From Rhizobiaceae bacterium (GTDB lineage Bacteria; Pseudomonadota; Alphaproteobacteria; Rhizobiales; Rhizobiaceae): a stretch of DNA of 64,000 nt. Positions 19,817-32,945 of this stretch are shown here, in pieces (position 1 is the first letter of the stretch; each line of letters starts with the position of its first letter). A model generated the notes under the pieces. That model worked only from the letters and a program-made list of their open reading frames with translations, searched no databases and was not told where the DNA came from. A program made the translations under genes and the position numbers. The stretch covers positions 1 through 64,000 of the forward strand of contig JACVCH010000007.1 in the NCBI GenBank assembly GCA_016742175.1. The letters run 5' to 3'.

Positions 19817-22051
19817 ATGAAGCCCGGCCTCCATATCCGCCCGACTGAGGGGACGCCGTCCGCCGCACCGCGCGCGGGGGAATCCCCGTCGCGGCGCGCC
19901 GTCCTGGCGCCGCCGATGGCGATGGACCTGCCGGAAGAGACGGAGGCGCGGCTCTATTCGGCCGGCCTGCCTGTCGCGGGATTCCTGATGGCGATCGCGG
20001 CGGTCGCCTTTATGACCGATGCGTCCTATCTCGTTTCCGTTCCGCTTGTCGCCGGCGCGCTGACGCTCGCCGGCCTGTCGCTCTTCGTGCCGCAAAGCGC
20101 GAAGGGCCGTCCGGTGCGCAGTGCGGCGCTGCGCCTGCCCGCGATCAAGTCGCCGCCGCTCGACCCATGGTCGACGCCCGATCTGATCGAGGCGCTGGGC
20201 CTCGGGCGGATGACGCGCGACGGGGAGGGCCGCATCCTCGCCGTCAGCGACGAGATGGCGCGCATGCTCGGCCAGGAGCCGGAAATGCTGCGCGGCGCAA
20301 CGCTGAAGGCGTTCGGAATCGACCTTGCGACCGCGCCCGAAGCGTCCTTCGCCGGAAAGCCCGCGATCAGCGCGATCGATGTCGCGCTGCCCGGCCAGCC
20401 GGCTGAGCGCTGGCTATCCTGGCTGGAACTGTCCGAGCGCCGCCCGGACGGCACGGTGCGTCATCACGCGGTGGCGCGCGACATCACCCAGCGCCGCACG
20501 GCCGAGGCCGCCCGCGAGGTCTCGCGCCGGCAGGCGGTGGAGGCGAGCCGGGCAAAGTCGCGATTCCTGGCGACGGTGAGCCACGAAATCCGCACGCCGA
20601 TGAACGGCATTATGGGCATGGCGCAGCTTCTCGGCCAGACCGTGCTGACGCCGGAGCAATCGACCTATGTCGGTGCGGTCTCGACCTCGTCGAGCGCGCT
20701 GCTGGCGCTGATCGAGGACCTGCTCGACTATTCGAAGATCGAGAGCGGGCGGCTCGAACTCGACCAACGGCCGACCAACGTGCGCGAATTGAGCGAGAAC
20801 GTGGTCGAGCTTCTCGCCGCGCGGGCCCATGCCAAGGGCATCGGGCTCGGCCTCCATGTCGCCGCCGACGTGCCGGAGCGCGTGCTCCTGGACGGCGGCA
20901 AGCTGCGGCAGATCCTGCTCAACCTCGTCGGCAACGCGATCAAGTTCACCGATCGCGGCGGCGTCCTCGTCAAGGTCGCGCGACGCAGGGCGGACGGGGT
21001 GGAGATGCTGCGCGTCAGCGTTCGCGACACGGGGCCGGGGCTGGCGCCGGCCGACCTGACGCGCATCTTCATGGAATATGAGCAGGCCGGCTCCGACGCG
21101 GCGCTGCGGCAGGCTGGCGCGGGGCTTGGCCTTGCGATCTCGCAGCGCATCGCCGAGGCGATGGGGGGAAAGCTGACGGCGGCGAGCAAGCCGGCGCAGG
21201 GCAGCATCTTCGCCGCGCAGATTCCCGTCGGCGTGCTGGAGGAGGCGGCGACCGGCGCGCCGCTTGCCGGCAAGCGCGTGCTGATCGTCTCGCGCAACCG
21301 CATGGAGGCCGAGGCGATGGCGCTGTCCGTGCGCGACCATGGCGGCATGGCGGCGATCGCGCGCACGGTCGAGGAGGCGGCGCACCTGGCTGAACGCGGC
21401 GGCTTCACGCTGCTGGTGGTCGATGCGGCACTCGAAAACGACGACGGCGCGCTGTTGCGCCGGCTGCGGCAGGTCTGTGGACACGACGCGCCGGCCATCA
21501 CCTTCGTCGACCCGAAATCACGCGGGCGCGTGGGGCATTTCCGCGCGCATGGCTACGGCCATTTCCTGCCGCGGCCGCTGCGGCGCGACACGCTGCTGAA
21601 AGTTTTGCTGGAACGGATCGAGGAATCCAAGCCGGCAAAGCGGTTGACGCTGGCGCAGGCGCGCACGGCGCTGAACGTGCTCGTTGCCGAGGACAACGAG
21701 ATCAACGCGCTCCTGGCGCGCTCCGCCCTCATGCGGGCGGGCCACCGGGTCGAGACGGTCGCCAATGGCCGGCTGGCGCTGGAGGCGGCGACGATGCGCC
21801 CGGGGCTGCGTTTCGACGTCATCCTGATGGATCTGCAGATGCCCGTCATGGACGGCATGGAGGCGATCGCCGCCATTCGCGCGCATGAGGCGGTGAACGG
21901 ATTGCCGGGTGTGCCGATCCTCGTCTTGAGCGCCGACGACCGGGCCGAGAGCCGGCAAACGATTCTCGCGCATGGCGCCACGGGCTTCATCGCCAAGCCG
22001 GTCGATCCGGCCCGCCTGATCGCGATTCTGGACGAGACGGCGGCGCGTTGA
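19817..22051 (+). CDS. Hybrid sensor histidine kinase with two receiver domains
   Basis: Membrane-attached signal transducer of 744 residues with unknown stimulus. Two hydrophobic helices at about 50-92 are followed by a PAS-like region (125-225), a HisKA helix pair with phosphorylated His256 in FLATVSHEIRTPMNG, and an HATPase domain with NLVGNAIKFTD, DTGPGLA and GAGLGLAIS. A first receiver-like domain (about 480-600) lacks the acidic pair and looks degenerate; the second has VAEDNEINALLAR, phospho-acceptor Asp672 in ILMDLQMPVMDG and the KP motif. No partner response regulator or phosphotransfer gene is adjacent. Confidence 0.92.
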   Translation: MKPGLHIRPTEGTPSAAPRAGESPSRRAVLAPPMAMDLPEETEARLYSAGLPVAGFLMAIAAVAFMTDASYLVSVPLVAGALTLAGLSLFVPQSAKGRPVRSAALRLPAIKSPPLDPWSTPDLIEALGLGRMTRDGEGRILAVSDEMARMLGQEPEMLRGATLKAFGIDLATAPEASFAGKPAISAIDVALPGQPAERWLSWLELSERRPDGTVRHHAVARDITQRRTAEAAREVSRRQAVEASRAKSRFLATVSHEIRTPMNGIMGMAQLLGQTVLTPEQSTYVGAVSTSSSALLALIEDLLDYSKIESGRLELDQRPTNVRELSENVVELLAARAHAKGIGLGLHVAADVPERVLLDGGKLRQILLNLVGNAIKFTDRGGVLVKVARRRADGVEMLRVSVRDTGPGLAPADLTRIFMEYEQAGSDAALRQAGAGLGLAISQRIAEAMGGKLTAASKPAQGSIFAAQIPVGVLEEAATGAPLAGKRVLIVSRNRMEAEAMALSVRDHGGMAAIARTVEEAAHLAERGGFTLLVVDAALENDDGALLRRLRQVCGHDAPAITFVDPKSRGRVGHFRAHGYGHFLPRPLRRDTLLKVLLERIEESKPAKRLTLAQARTALNVLVAEDNEINALLARSALMRAGHRVETVANGRLALEAATMRPGLRFDVILMDLQMPVMDGMEAIAAIRAHEAVNGLPGVPILVLSADDRAESRQTILAHGATGFIAKPVDPARLIAILDETAAR

Positions 22052-22140
22052 CCGCCGCCCGGCGTGACTTTTTCGCCTGTCATGATAATGTTGCCCGAGG
22101 CGGCTATGGATCGCGCATCCGGTGATGTGGAGACTGGCCG

Positions 22141-23019
22141 ATGCACCCGAACCTTCTTCCGCGCGACAAGACGACCGGCCTTTCCATGACCGATGCAACC
22201 CGCCCGCAGATGCTGCCGAACGAGGCCGACACGTGCCTTGGCCGCATCGGTGCGCTGGAGGTGCATCTGGCTACGAGCCCTTTCGAAGTGGAGGCCGCGC
22301 AAAGGCTGCGCTACCGCGTGTTCTACGCGGAACGCGGGGCGGGCGCGGTCTGCGACCTGTCGCGCGACGCCGACCGCTTCGACGATATCTGCGATCATCT
22401 CCTGGTGGTCGACACGTCGCTTGCCGTTCCCAATGCCGAGCGGATCGTCGGCACCTACCGGCTGCTGCCGCAGGCAAAGGCGGCGGCGACGGGGGGGTTC
22501 TATTCGAGCGCGGAATTCGGCATCGAGGCGCTGACGGCGCGCCATCCCGGCCTCAACATCCTCGAACTCGGCCGCTCCTGCGTGCTGCCGGCCTATCGCT
22601 CGCGCCGCACGGTGGAGCTTTTGTGGCAGGGCATCTGGGCCTATACGCGCCGCCACGGCATCGATGTCATGGCCGGCTGCGCGTCCTTCGAGGGCACGGT
22701 GCCGGCGCGCCACGCCGAAGCGCTCTCCTTCCTGCACCACAACTGCCGCGCGGGCGGCGACTGGGCCGTGCGCGCAGTCGACGAGCGCTTCGCCTCGATG
22801 GACCTGATGCCGGCCGAGGCCATCCGCACCCGCGAGGCATTGGCCGCCATGCCGCCGCTGATCAAGGGCTATCTGCGGCTCGGCGCAATGATCGGCGAAG
22901 GCTGCGTCATCGACCATGAATTCGGCACGACCGACGTGTTCGTGGTGCTGCCGGTGGCGAAAATTTCGGCGCGGTACATCAATTACTATGGCGCGGACGC
23001 GCAGAGGTTCGCGGCGTGA
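22141..23019 (+). CDS. olsB: L-ornithine N(alpha)-acyltransferase OlsB
   Basis: Transfers a 3-hydroxyacyl chain from acyl carrier protein to the alpha-amino group of ornithine, the first step of ornithine lipid synthesis. The 292-residue protein has the OlsB/GNAT pattern: AAQRLRYRVFYAERGA, DRFDDICDHLLVVD, IVGTYRLLPQAKA, ILELGRSCVLPAYRSR and GCASFEGTVPARHAEALSFL. The family's O-acyltransferase partner OlsA is not in this window. GGAG precedes the chosen ATG; an internal ATG at codon 16 is an alternative. Two family A repeats follow. Confidence 0.9.
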   Translation: MHPNLLPRDKTTGLSMTDATRPQMLPNEADTCLGRIGALEVHLATSPFEVEAAQRLRYRVFYAERGAGAVCDLSRDADRFDDICDHLLVVDTSLAVPNAERIVGTYRLLPQAKAAATGGFYSSAEFGIEALTARHPGLNILELGRSCVLPAYRSRRTVELLWQGIWAYTRRHGIDVMAGCASFEGTVPARHAEALSFLHHNCRAGGDWAVRAVDERFASMDLMPAEAIRTREALAAMPPLIKGYLRLGAMIGEGCVIDHEFGTTDVFVVLPVAKISARYINYYGADAQRFAA

Positions 23020-23037
23020 TCATCTTCGTGCGGCAAG

Positions 23038-23165
23038 CATCATCCCGGCCGAAGTCCGAGCGTAGCGAGGCGTGAGCTAGGACCCATTCCGTTACCTTGA
23101 CCGTCACGGAATGGGTCCCGGATACGCGCATGTCGCTTCGCTCCGATGCGCGTTCCGGGATGACG
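23038..23165. repeat. Intergenic palindromic repeat, family A copy 2
   Basis: CATCCCGGCCGAAGTCCGAG at one end and TTCCGGGATGACG at the other, with inner ACCCATTCCGTTA and CACGGAATGGGTCCCGGATA arms. Same orientation as copy 3. Confidence 0.85.
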
Positions 23166-23321
23166 CGGCACCGGGCTCGACTGGCCCAACATGCTCGCTT
23201 GTGCGGGGTTATCAGCGATGCGGAACTGGGAATGCGCATCGCGGCCGGGGCGGGCGGGAAGTTGGTTGGCGCTGAAGGGTAAGGTTCGGCCTTTCGGATG
23301 CGTCGCGGTTCAAGCGGCAAG

Positions 23322-23448
23322 CGTCATCCCGGCCGAAGTCCGAGCGTAGCGAGGCGAGAGCCGGGAGCCATTCCGTGAGGTCGATGTCACGGAATGGGTC
23401 CCGGATACGTGCATGTCGCTTCGTTCCGATGCGCGTTCCGGGATGACG
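23322..23448. repeat. Intergenic palindromic repeat, family A copy 3
   Basis: Nearly identical to copy 2 over its whole length, including CGAAGTCCGAGCGTAGCGAG and CGGATACGTGCATGTCGCTT, which indicates recent local duplication. Confidence 0.85.
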
Positions 23449-23471
23449 CGGCGCTCCCAAGCCGGTTCGCT

Positions 23472-24554
23472 CTACTTCTTCTCCCAGTCCGTGCCGATTG
23501 CTTCCTCGTCGCGTTCGCGGGCTTCCTCGACGACTTCGCGGGCTTCCTGGATTTCTTCGCCATTGGCGGCCTCGGGTTCCGATTCGGCCTTTTCCGTGCG
23601 GCAGAACAGGAGTTCGAAGAAGACGGGGAAGTGGTCCGAGCCGCAGGGCTTGAGGCGCTTCATGCCGACGAGGCGGAATTCGGCCGAGTGGAAGAGGTGG
23701 TCCAAAGGCCAGCGCAGGAGGGGGAAGCGGGCGTCGAAGGTGGAGAAGATGCGCCGGCCGATGCGCGGGTCGAGGAGGCCGCTGATCTTGCGGAAGCGCT
23801 CCGTGGTGACCGACCAGGCGACGTCGTTCAGGTCGCCGGTGACCATGACCGGCAGTGTCTCGTCCTTGACCTTGAGCGCGACCAGCGCCGTCTCGCCGTC
23901 GCGGCCCTCGGTGCCGCGATGCGGGACGGGCGGCTCGGGATGGATGAAATAGGCGCGGAAAATCTTGCCCTTCGGCGTGCGGATCGTGGCGATGACGGAC
24001 GGCACGCCTTCGGTCAGGAGTTCGTCGACCTCGTAGCTTTCGAACGGGAATTTCGAGGCGACGATCATGCCGTAGGAATTGTCGCGCGCGGCGTCCGCCA
24101 CGTGGTCGTAGCGGGCGAGGAGATCGGCGACGCCGGCGCGCCAGTTGTCGTCGACCTCCATCAGCACGACGATGTCGGGATCGACCGCCGCGATCTCGTC
24201 GGCGAGCTCGCGATAGTGCGTGTTCGACATCTTGACGTTTGACGAGACGAGGCGGATGCGCTCGCCCTCATCCTCGGGCCTGGCGTCGGCCGTCTGCTTG
24301 CGCCAGAGGGGCGTGTAGCGAAGGATGTGCGGCGCCTGGATCGCGATGACGGCGGCGAGCGCCATCTGGACGACGCGCCAGCCCGTCTCCGCACTGCCGA
24401 GCAGGATCGAGGCGACCAGCAGGAATGCGGCGAGCGCCAGGAACTGCTGGCGCGGGAAATCGCCGACCCGCACGATGCCGTGCGAGAACGGAAAGAAGGG
24501 CAGGACGGTCGCCACGACGAGGAAGGCTGTCAGCGCGGCAAAAATCAGGAACAC
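23472..24554 (-). CDS. Membrane-anchored endonuclease/exonuclease/phosphatase-family protein
   Basis: A 360-residue protein with three N-terminal transmembrane helices (MFLIFAALTAFLVVATVLPF, FLALAAFLLVASILLGSA, VVQMALAAVIAIQAPHIL) and a periplasmic EEP domain. Catalytic landmarks are VSSNVKMSN, DIVVLMEVDDNW with the metal-binding glutamate, MVTGDLNDVAWS and GSDHFPVFF. The C terminus is a glutamate-rich low-complexity tail. The family cleaves phosphodiesters; whether the substrate is nucleic acid, a lipid head group or another compound cannot be told. The start is GTG with GGAG seven bases upstream. Confidence 0.85.
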   Translation of the reverse strand: MFLIFAALTAFLVVATVLPFFPFSHGIVRVGDFPRQQFLALAAFLLVASILLGSAETGWRVVQMALAAVIAIQAPHILRYTPLWRKQTADARPEDEGERIRLVSSNVKMSNTHYRELADEIAAVDPDIVVLMEVDDNWRAGVADLLARYDHVADAARDNSYGMIVASKFPFESYEVDELLTEGVPSVIATIRTPKGKIFRAYFIHPEPPVPHRGTEGRDGETALVALKVKDETLPVMVTGDLNDVAWSVTTERFRKISGLLDPRIGRRIFSTFDARFPLLRWPLDHLFHSAEFRLVGMKRLKPCGSDHFPVFFELLFCRTEKAESEPEAANGEEIQEAREVVEEARERDEEAIGTDWEKK

Positions 24555-24625
24555 GGCGGATCTCCGGAGCGGCGTGAATTAGCGAATGTCAATGCACGCC
24601 CCCGTTTTGCGTTCCCCGCCTCGAT

Positions 24626-26908
<2,283 letters not shown>

Positions 26909-27057
26909 GATGCGGAATTTCCCCCGGGGCGCGTCTTTTTGTGGAGCGTTTCGGATTAAGGCTACACTCCGCAAGCGTAAAGCGCCAAGCAGGATGAAAC
27001 GGAAAATGAGCGGGCACGGACAAGCAATGCTAATCACGCCAGGCGGTGCCCTACGTT

Positions 27058-27171
27058 GCCCCCCTCTGTCCTGCCGGACATCTCCCCCGCGAGGGGGGAG
27101 ATCACGCGCGGCGATGACGAGATTGATCTCCCCCCATGCGGGGGAGATGGGCGGCAGCCCAGAGGGGGGCG
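27058..27171. repeat. Intergenic palindromic repeat, family C
   Basis: Outer arms CCCCCTCTG and CAGAGGGGGG enclose two hairpins, CATCTCCCCC/GGGGGGAGAT and GATCTCCCCCC/GGGGGAGAT. The type, with CTCCCCC hairpins, is familiar from rhizobial genomes. It ends about 30 bases before the mutS start codon. Confidence 0.8.
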
Positions 27172-27202
27172 CGACGGGGCGCGACGACGCAGGCTCGCTG
27201 CC

Positions 27203-29890
27203 ATGCTGAACCAGGTGCCGCAGGCGGGCGGCGGGACGCCGATGATCGAGCAGTTCATCGAGATCAAGGCGGCGAACCCGGATGCGCTCTTGTTCTATCG
27301 CATGGGCGATTTCTACGAATTGTTCTTCCATGACGCGGAGATCGCCGCGCGGGCGCTGGGCATCACGCTGACCAAGCGCGGCAAGCATCAGGGCGAGGAC
27401 ATTCCGATGTGCGGCGTGCCGGTCCACGCCGCCGACGACTACCTGCAAAAGCTGATCGGGCAGGGCTATCGCGTCGCGGTGTGCGAGCAGGTCGAGGACC
27501 CCGCCGAGGCGAAGAAGCGCGGCTCGAAATCGGTGGTGAAGCGCGACGTGGTGCGGCTCGTCACCCCCGGCACGATCACCGAGGAGAAGCTGCTGGCGCC
27601 GAGCGAGGCGAGCTACCTGATGGCGCTGGGTCGCACGAAGGGGGCGCACGAACTCGCGCTCGCCTGGATCGACATTTCGACGGGTTCGTTCCGCGTCTGC
27701 CGCACGAATGCCGAACGGCTCCTGACCGACATCCTGCGCGTCGATCCGCGCGAACTGATCCTCGCGGACGCGGTTTTCCACGAACCCGAACTGCGCCCGA
27801 CCTTCGACGTCATCGGACGGCTCGCCAATCCGCAGCCGGCGATCTTGTTCGATTCGTCCGCCGCGACGGGGCGCATCGCGCGCTTCTACGAGGTCGCGAC
27901 GCCGGACGGTTTCGGCGAGTTCAGCCGAGCCGAACTCTCGGCCATCGCCGGCGCGATCGCCTATGTCGAGAAGACGCAAATCTCCGAGCGCCCGCCGCTC
28001 GGCTTTCCCGAGCGCGAGGAAGAGGGGACGAGCCTTTTCATCGACGCGGCGACGCGGGCGAATCTCGAACTCCTGAAGACGCTGTCGGGCAACCGGGACG
28101 GCTCGCTCCTGAAGGCGATCGACCGGACGGTGACGGGGGGCGGTGCGCGGCTCCTGGCCGACCGGCTGATGTCGCCGCTGACCGATCCGGCGGCGATCAA
28201 CGCGCGGCTCGACGCCATCTCCTTCCTGATTGCCGAGCCGCGGCTTTGCGAGGGCTTGCGGACGGTGTTGAAGGGCGCGCCGGACATGCCGCGCGCGCTC
28301 TCGCGCCTTGCGCTCAACCGGGGCGGGCCGCGCGACATGGGCGCGCTGCGCGCAGGTCTCGACGCCGCGCGGCAGGCGGTCGATCTGTTGCAATCGGCGA
28401 TGCTGCCGGCCGAACTGGTCGCGGCCTGCGAGGCGCTGTCGGCGCTGCCGCTGACGCTCGCGTCGCATCTGTCGGTGGCGCTTTCGGACGAACTGCCGCT
28501 TTTGAAGCGCGACGGCGGGTTCGTCGCCAGGGCCTATGACGGCGAACTCGACCAGATGCGGGCGCTGCGCGACGACACGCGGCGGGTGATCGCGGGGATG
28601 GAGCGCGATCTGGTCGAGGAGACCGGCATCCGCGCGTTGAAGATCCGTCACAACAACGTGCTCGGCTACTATATCGAGGTGACGGCCGGCAACAGCGGCG
28701 CGCTGACGGACGGCGATGCGACCAAGGCGCGCTTCATCCACCGCCAGACCATGGCGAACGCGATGCGGTTCACGACGACGGAGCTGGCCGAACTTGAAAC
28801 CAAGATCGCCAACGCCGCCGACCGCGCGCTGCAGATCGAATTCGGCATCTTCGACCGGCTGCTGGGGGAAATCGTCGGCCATGCGGACGCGCTGCGAAAG
28901 GGTGCGGCGGCGCTGGCGGCGCTCGACGTCGCGACGTCGCTCGCCGTGCTGGCGGAGCAGGAGAACTATGCGCGCCCGCAGGTCGATGACGGCCTCGCCT
29001 TCGAGATCGAGGGCGGACGGCATCCGGTGGTCGAGCAGGCGCTGCGCCGGCAGCTTGCCGATCCGTTCGTGGCGAACGACTGCGATCTTTCACCGGCGAA
29101 TAACGAGAAGCGCGGCGCGATCTGGCTCCTGACCGGCCCGAACATGGGCGGCAAGTCGACCTTCCTGCGCCAGAACGCGCTGATCGCGATCCTCGCGCAG
29201 ATGGGCTCCTTCGTGCCGGCGCGACAGGCGCATATCGGCGTCGTCGATCGGCTCTTTTCCCGCGTCGGCGCGTCGGACGACCTGGCGCGGGGTCGCTCGA
29301 CCTTCATGGTCGAGATGGTCGAGACGGCGGCGATCCTCAACCAGGCGGGCGAGCGGGCGTTGGTGATCCTCGACGAGATCGGGCGCGGCACTTCGACCTT
29401 CGACGGCCTGTCGATCGCCTGGGCGGCGGTCGAGTATCTGCATGAGAAGAATGGTTGCCGGGCGATCTTCGCCACACATTTTCACGAGATGACGGCGTTG
29501 TCCGAGAAGCTTTCGCGCCTCGCCAACGTGACGATGAAGGTGAAGGAATGGGAGGGCGACGTGGTCTTCCTGCACGAGGTCGGCAAGGGTGCGGCCGACC
29601 GCTCCTACGGCGTGCAGGTGGCAAAGCTCGCCGGCCTTCCCGATGCGGTCGTGGCGCGGGCGCGGGCGGTGCTGGGGCAGCTCGAAGAAGGCGAGACGAG
29701 CGGCAAGGCGGCCAAACTCGTCGACGATTTGCCGCTGTTTTCCGTCGCTGCAAGGCGGGCCGAACCGAAGCCGTTGGCGAGTGACGGACTGGCGGAGGAA
29801 CTGGCCGCGATCCGGCCCGACGATTTGACGCCGCGCGAGGCGCTGGAAGCGCTCTACCGGCTGAAGGAGCGGGCGGGCAAGCGCCTGTAG
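27203..29890 (+). CDS. mutS: DNA mismatch repair protein MutS
   Basis: Recognises mismatches and small loops and starts repair with MutL. The 895-residue product has the mismatch-reading F-x-E in GDFYELFF (Phe37, Glu39), connector and lever domains, the clamp, and the ABC-type ATPase with Walker [11 protein letters not shown] (near residue 646), STFMVEMVE, Walker [18 protein letters not shown] and the THFHEM histidine loop. The C-terminal helix [17 protein letters not shown] completes it. The start is the ATG just after repeat C; the open frame continues upstream through the repeat but translates into non-MutS sequence. Confidence 0.96.
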   Translation: MLNQVPQAGGGTPMIEQFIEIKAANPDALLFYRMGDFYELFFHDAEIAARALGITLTKRGKHQGEDIPMCGVPVHAADDYLQKLIGQGYRVAVCEQVEDPAEAKKRGSKSVVKRDVVRLVTPGTITEEKLLAPSEASYLMALGRTKGAHELALAWIDISTGSFRVCRTNAERLLTDILRVDPRELILADAVFHEPELRPTFDVIGRLANPQPAILFDSSAATGRIARFYEVATPDGFGEFSRAELSAIAGAIAYVEKTQISERPPLGFPEREEEGTSLFIDAATRANLELLKTLSGNRDGSLLKAIDRTVTGGGARLLADRLMSPLTDPAAINARLDAISFLIAEPRLCEGLRTVLKGAPDMPRALSRLALNRGGPRDMGALRAGLDAARQAVDLLQSAMLPAELVAACEALSALPLTLASHLSVALSDELPLLKRDGGFVARAYDGELDQMRALRDDTRRVIAGMERDLVEETGIRALKIRHNNVLGYYIEVTAGNSGALTDGDATKARFIHRQTMANAMRFTTTELAELETKIANAADRALQIEFGIFDRLLGEIVGHADALRKGAAALAALDVATSLAVLAEQENYARPQVDDGLAFEIEGGRHPVVEQALRRQLADPFVANDCDLSPANNEKRGAIWLLTGPNMGGKSTFLRQNALIAILAQMGSFVPARQAHIGVVDRLFSRVGASDDLARGRSTFMVEMVETAAILNQAGERALVILDEIGRGTSTFDGLSIAWAAVEYLHEKNGCRAIFATHFHEMTALSEKLSRLANVTMKVKEWEGDVVFLHEVGKGAADRSYGVQVAKLAGLPDAVVARARAVLGQLEEGETSGKAAKLVDDLPLFSVAARRAEPKPLASDGLAEELAAIRPDDLTPREALEALYRLKERAGKRL

Positions 29891-29944
29891 CGAGGGCGCG
29901 CGAAACGGGGTAGAAGTGCACCGCACAATGAACGAGCCTGCCCG

Positions 29945-32719
29945 ATGGCCAAGATTCCCCTGAGACTGGACGAGATCGTCGACGGCGAGAAACTGCGCCG
30001 CGACATGACGGCGCTCGTCGGGACCGACGGCGTCGAGCGCGCGCGCAAGGACGTCGTCCAGCTTCTCAAGGACCGCATGGCGCAAGGCCGCGCCGAGGCC
30101 GAGGCGATGCTGATGGAGGATGGCGGCGGCACGGCCTGCGCCGAGCGCCTGTCGCATCTGATGGACGAGATCATCCGCGCGCTCTACGATTTCGCGGTCG
30201 CTCATGTGCATCGGCCGAAGAACGCGGCCGAGCGCATGGCGGTCATCGCGGTCGGTGGCTATGGGCGCGGGACGCTGGCGCCGGGCTCGGACATCGACCT
30301 TCTCTTCCTCTTGCCGGCGAAGCAGACGCCGTGGGCCGAAAAGGTCGCCGAATACATTCTCTACATGCTGTGGGATCTGGGCCTGAAGGTCGGCCACGCG
30401 ACGCGCAACACCGACGAGTGCATGCGCCTGTCGCGCACGGACGTGACGATCCGCACCTCGATCCTCGAGGCGCGCTATGTCTGGGGCGAGGAGGCGCTGT
30501 TCGACGGGCTGGTCGAGCGCTTCGACGAGGAGGTCGTCAAGGACACCGGCGCCGAATACGTGCAGGCCAAGCTCGCCGAGCGCGACGAGCGCCACGCCAA
30601 GGGCGGCGACACGCGCTATCTCGTTGAGCCGAACGTCAAGGAAGGCAAGGGCGGCCTGCGCGACCTCCACACACTGTTCTGGATCGGCAAGTACTTCTAC
30701 CGCGTGCGCACCGCCGAGGAACTGGTCGGCAAGGGTGTCTTCACGCGGCGCGAATATCTGGAGTTCCGCAAGGCCGAGGATTTCCTCTGGGCCGTGCGCT
30801 GCCACATGCATTTCCTGACGGCGCGGGCGGAAGAGCGGCTGCATTTCGACATCCAGCGCGAGATCGCCGAGCGGCTCGGCTACACCAGCCATCCGGGCCT
30901 GTCGGCCGTCGAGCGCTTCATGAAGCACTACTTCCTGATGGCGAAGACGGTGGGCGACCTGACGCGCATCTTCTGCGCCGCGCTGGAAGAGGAGCAGGCC
31001 AAGCACGTTCCCGGCTTCAATCGGATCTTCCTCAACTTCTCGCGCCGGCGCCGCAAGCTCGCCGGCACGAGCGACTTCGTCACCGACAACCACCGCATCA
31101 ACGTCATCGACGCGGACGTGTTCGCGCGCGACCCGGTGAACCTGATCCGGCTCTTCTGGCTCGCCGACCGGCACGGGCTCGAATACCACCCCGAGGCGCT
31201 GAAGCTCGTCACGCGTTCCTTGAAGCTGATCGACCGGAACCTGCGCCGCGACGAGGAGGCGAACCGCCTCTTCATGGACATCCTGACCTCGAGCCGAAAC
31301 CCGGAGCTGAATTTGCGCCGGATGAACGAGGCGGGCGTCCTCGGCAAGCTCATCCCCGAATTCCGCAAGATCGTGGCGATGATGCAGTTCAACATGTACC
31401 ACCATTATACGGTGGACGAGCACTTGATCCGCTGCATCGGCGTCCTGTCCGAGATCGAGCGCGGCGACGGCGCGGACATCCATCCGCTGTCGCACGCGCT
31501 GATCCCCGACCTGAAGCGTCGGCGCGAGGTGCTCTACACCGCGCTCCTGCTGCACGACATCGCCAAGGGACGGCCGGAGGACCACTCGACCGCGGGCGCG
31601 CGGATCGCCCGGCGGCTCTGCCCGCATATGGGCTTTTCCGCCGCCGATACCGAGACCATCGCCTGGTTGGTCGAGAACCATCTCGTCATGTCGATGACGG
31701 CGCAGACGCGCGATCTGAACGACCGCAAGACGATCCAGGATTTCGGCGACGTGGTGCAGTCGGTCGAACGGCTGAAGCTGTTGTTGATCCTCACGGTCTG
31801 CGACATCCGCGGCGTCGGCCCGGGCGTGTGGAACGGCTGGAAGGGCCAGCTTTTGCGCACGCTCTATTACGAGACCGAACTGCTTTTGACCGGCGGCTTC
31901 TCGGAAGTCTCGCGCGCCAAGCGGGCCGAGATCGCGCGCGGCCAACTCGCCGATGCGCTGACCGACTGGTCGCCGGAGGAGGGGCGCCGCTACGTGGCGC
32001 TTCACTACGACAATTATCTCCTGACCGTCGATCTCGCCGACCAGCTCCGCCATGCCGGCTTCATCCGCGAGGCGGATGCGGCGGGGCGCAAGCTGGCGAC
32101 GGCGGTGAAGACGCACGAATTCGAGGCGGTGACGGAAATCACGATCCTGTCGCCCGACCATCCGCGCCTGCTCTCGGTCATCGCGGGCGCCTGCGCGGCG
32201 GCGGGCGCGAACATCGTCGACGCGCAGATCTTCACCACGACGGACGGGCGCGCGCTCGACACGATCCTGATCTCGCGCGAATTCGACCGCGACGAGGACG
32301 AACTGCGCCGCGCCCGGCGCGTCGGCGGGCTGATCGAGGACGTGCTTTCGGGCAAGAGCTGGCTGCCGGAGATCATCGAGAAGCGCGCCAAGCCCAAGCG
32401 CGGATCGAAGACCTTCCGGCTGGAGCCGCGCGCCGACGTGCGCAACGCGCTGTCGAACCGGTTTTCGGTGATCGAGGTCAAGTGCCTCGACCGGCCGGGG
32501 CTCTTGTCGGAGATCACCGGCGCGATCTCGGACCTCTCGCTCGACATCGCCTCCGCGCACATCACGACTTTCGGCGAGAAGGTGATCGATACGTTCTACG
32601 TCACCGATCTGACCGGCGCGAAGATCGAGAACCCGACGCGCCTCGCCACGATCCGCAAGCGGCTGATCGAGACGCTCGGCGGCGAGACGGCGGATCATCC
32701 CAAGCAGGCGGCGGAATAG
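29945..32719 (+). CDS. glnD: [Protein-PII] uridylyltransferase / uridylyl-removing enzyme
   Basis: Senses glutamine and modifies PII proteins (GlnB/GlnK), setting nitrogen status. The 924-residue protein has the nucleotidyltransferase motif [19 protein letters not shown] near residue 104, a central helical region, the HD hydrolase domain with [15 protein letters not shown] near residue 537, and two C-terminal ACT domains ([20 protein letters not shown] near 729; [20 protein letters not shown] near 839) that bind glutamine. mutS-glnD-murJ is the usual rhizobial order. Confidence 0.97.
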   Translation: MAKIPLRLDEIVDGEKLRRDMTALVGTDGVERARKDVVQLLKDRMAQGRAEAEAMLMEDGGGTACAERLSHLMDEIIRALYDFAVAHVHRPKNAAERMAVIAVGGYGRGTLAPGSDIDLLFLLPAKQTPWAEKVAEYILYMLWDLGLKVGHATRNTDECMRLSRTDVTIRTSILEARYVWGEEALFDGLVERFDEEVVKDTGAEYVQAKLAERDERHAKGGDTRYLVEPNVKEGKGGLRDLHTLFWIGKYFYRVRTAEELVGKGVFTRREYLEFRKAEDFLWAVRCHMHFLTARAEERLHFDIQREIAERLGYTSHPGLSAVERFMKHYFLMAKTVGDLTRIFCAALEEEQAKHVPGFNRIFLNFSRRRRKLAGTSDFVTDNHRINVIDADVFARDPVNLIRLFWLADRHGLEYHPEALKLVTRSLKLIDRNLRRDEEANRLFMDILTSSRNPELNLRRMNEAGVLGKLIPEFRKIVAMMQFNMYHHYTVDEHLIRCIGVLSEIERGDGADIHPLSHALIPDLKRRREVLYTALLLHDIAKGRPEDHSTAGARIARRLCPHMGFSAADTETIAWLVENHLVMSMTAQTRDLNDRKTIQDFGDVVQSVERLKLLLILTVCDIRGVGPGVWNGWKGQLLRTLYYETELLLTGGFSEVSRAKRAEIARGQLADALTDWSPEEGRRYVALHYDNYLLTVDLADQLRHAGFIREADAAGRKLATAVKTHEFEAVTEITILSPDHPRLLSVIAGACAAAGANIVDAQIFTTTDGRALDTILISREFDRDEDELRRARRVGGLIEDVLSGKSWLPEIIEKRAKPKRGSKTFRLEPRADVRNALSNRFSVIEVKCLDRPGLLSEITGAISDLSLDIASAHITTFGEKVIDTFYVTDLTGAKIENPTRLATIRKRLIETLGGETADHPKQAAE

Positions 32720-32771
32720 TGGACGTGGGGCGGGTTGAGATGGCACGGAAGGGTGTCGGGGGTCTTGCGGA

Positions 32772-32910
32772 GTCACGGAATGGGTCCCGGATAACCTGTC
32801 CCCGCTGCGCAGGGACAGGTTTCCGGGATGACGCCAAGCTGGATGACGGCGTCATCCCGGAAGGCAAATGCCGCGCAGCGGCGGTTGCCTATCCGGGACC
32901 CATTCCGTTC
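32772..32910. repeat. Intergenic palindromic repeat, family A copy 4 (rearranged)
   Basis: Two half elements facing each other: TCACGGAATGGGTCCCGG to CCGGGATGACG, then GGCGTCATCCCGG to ATCCGGGACCCATTCCG. Between them lies a perfect hairpin AACCTGTCCC/GGGACAGGTT around CGCTGCGCA. Lies between glnD and murJ. Confidence 0.8.
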
Positions 32911-32945
32911 CATGTCTACCCCCGCACGCCGAAAGCACTCCCCCT

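Larger units (their letters stand above)
23020..23471. other. Gene-free spacer holding two repeats
   Basis: This 452-bp stretch between the convergent olsB and endonuclease/exonuclease/phosphatase genes is mostly two direct copies of repeat family A separated by about 155 bp in which I see no gene, tRNA or clear terminator. Confidence 0.6.

Noticed and set aside
29090-32776. A 1228-codon minus-strand open frame opposite mutS and glnD
   Set aside because: Antisense of well-identified glnD; composition is biased and no domain is recognisable.
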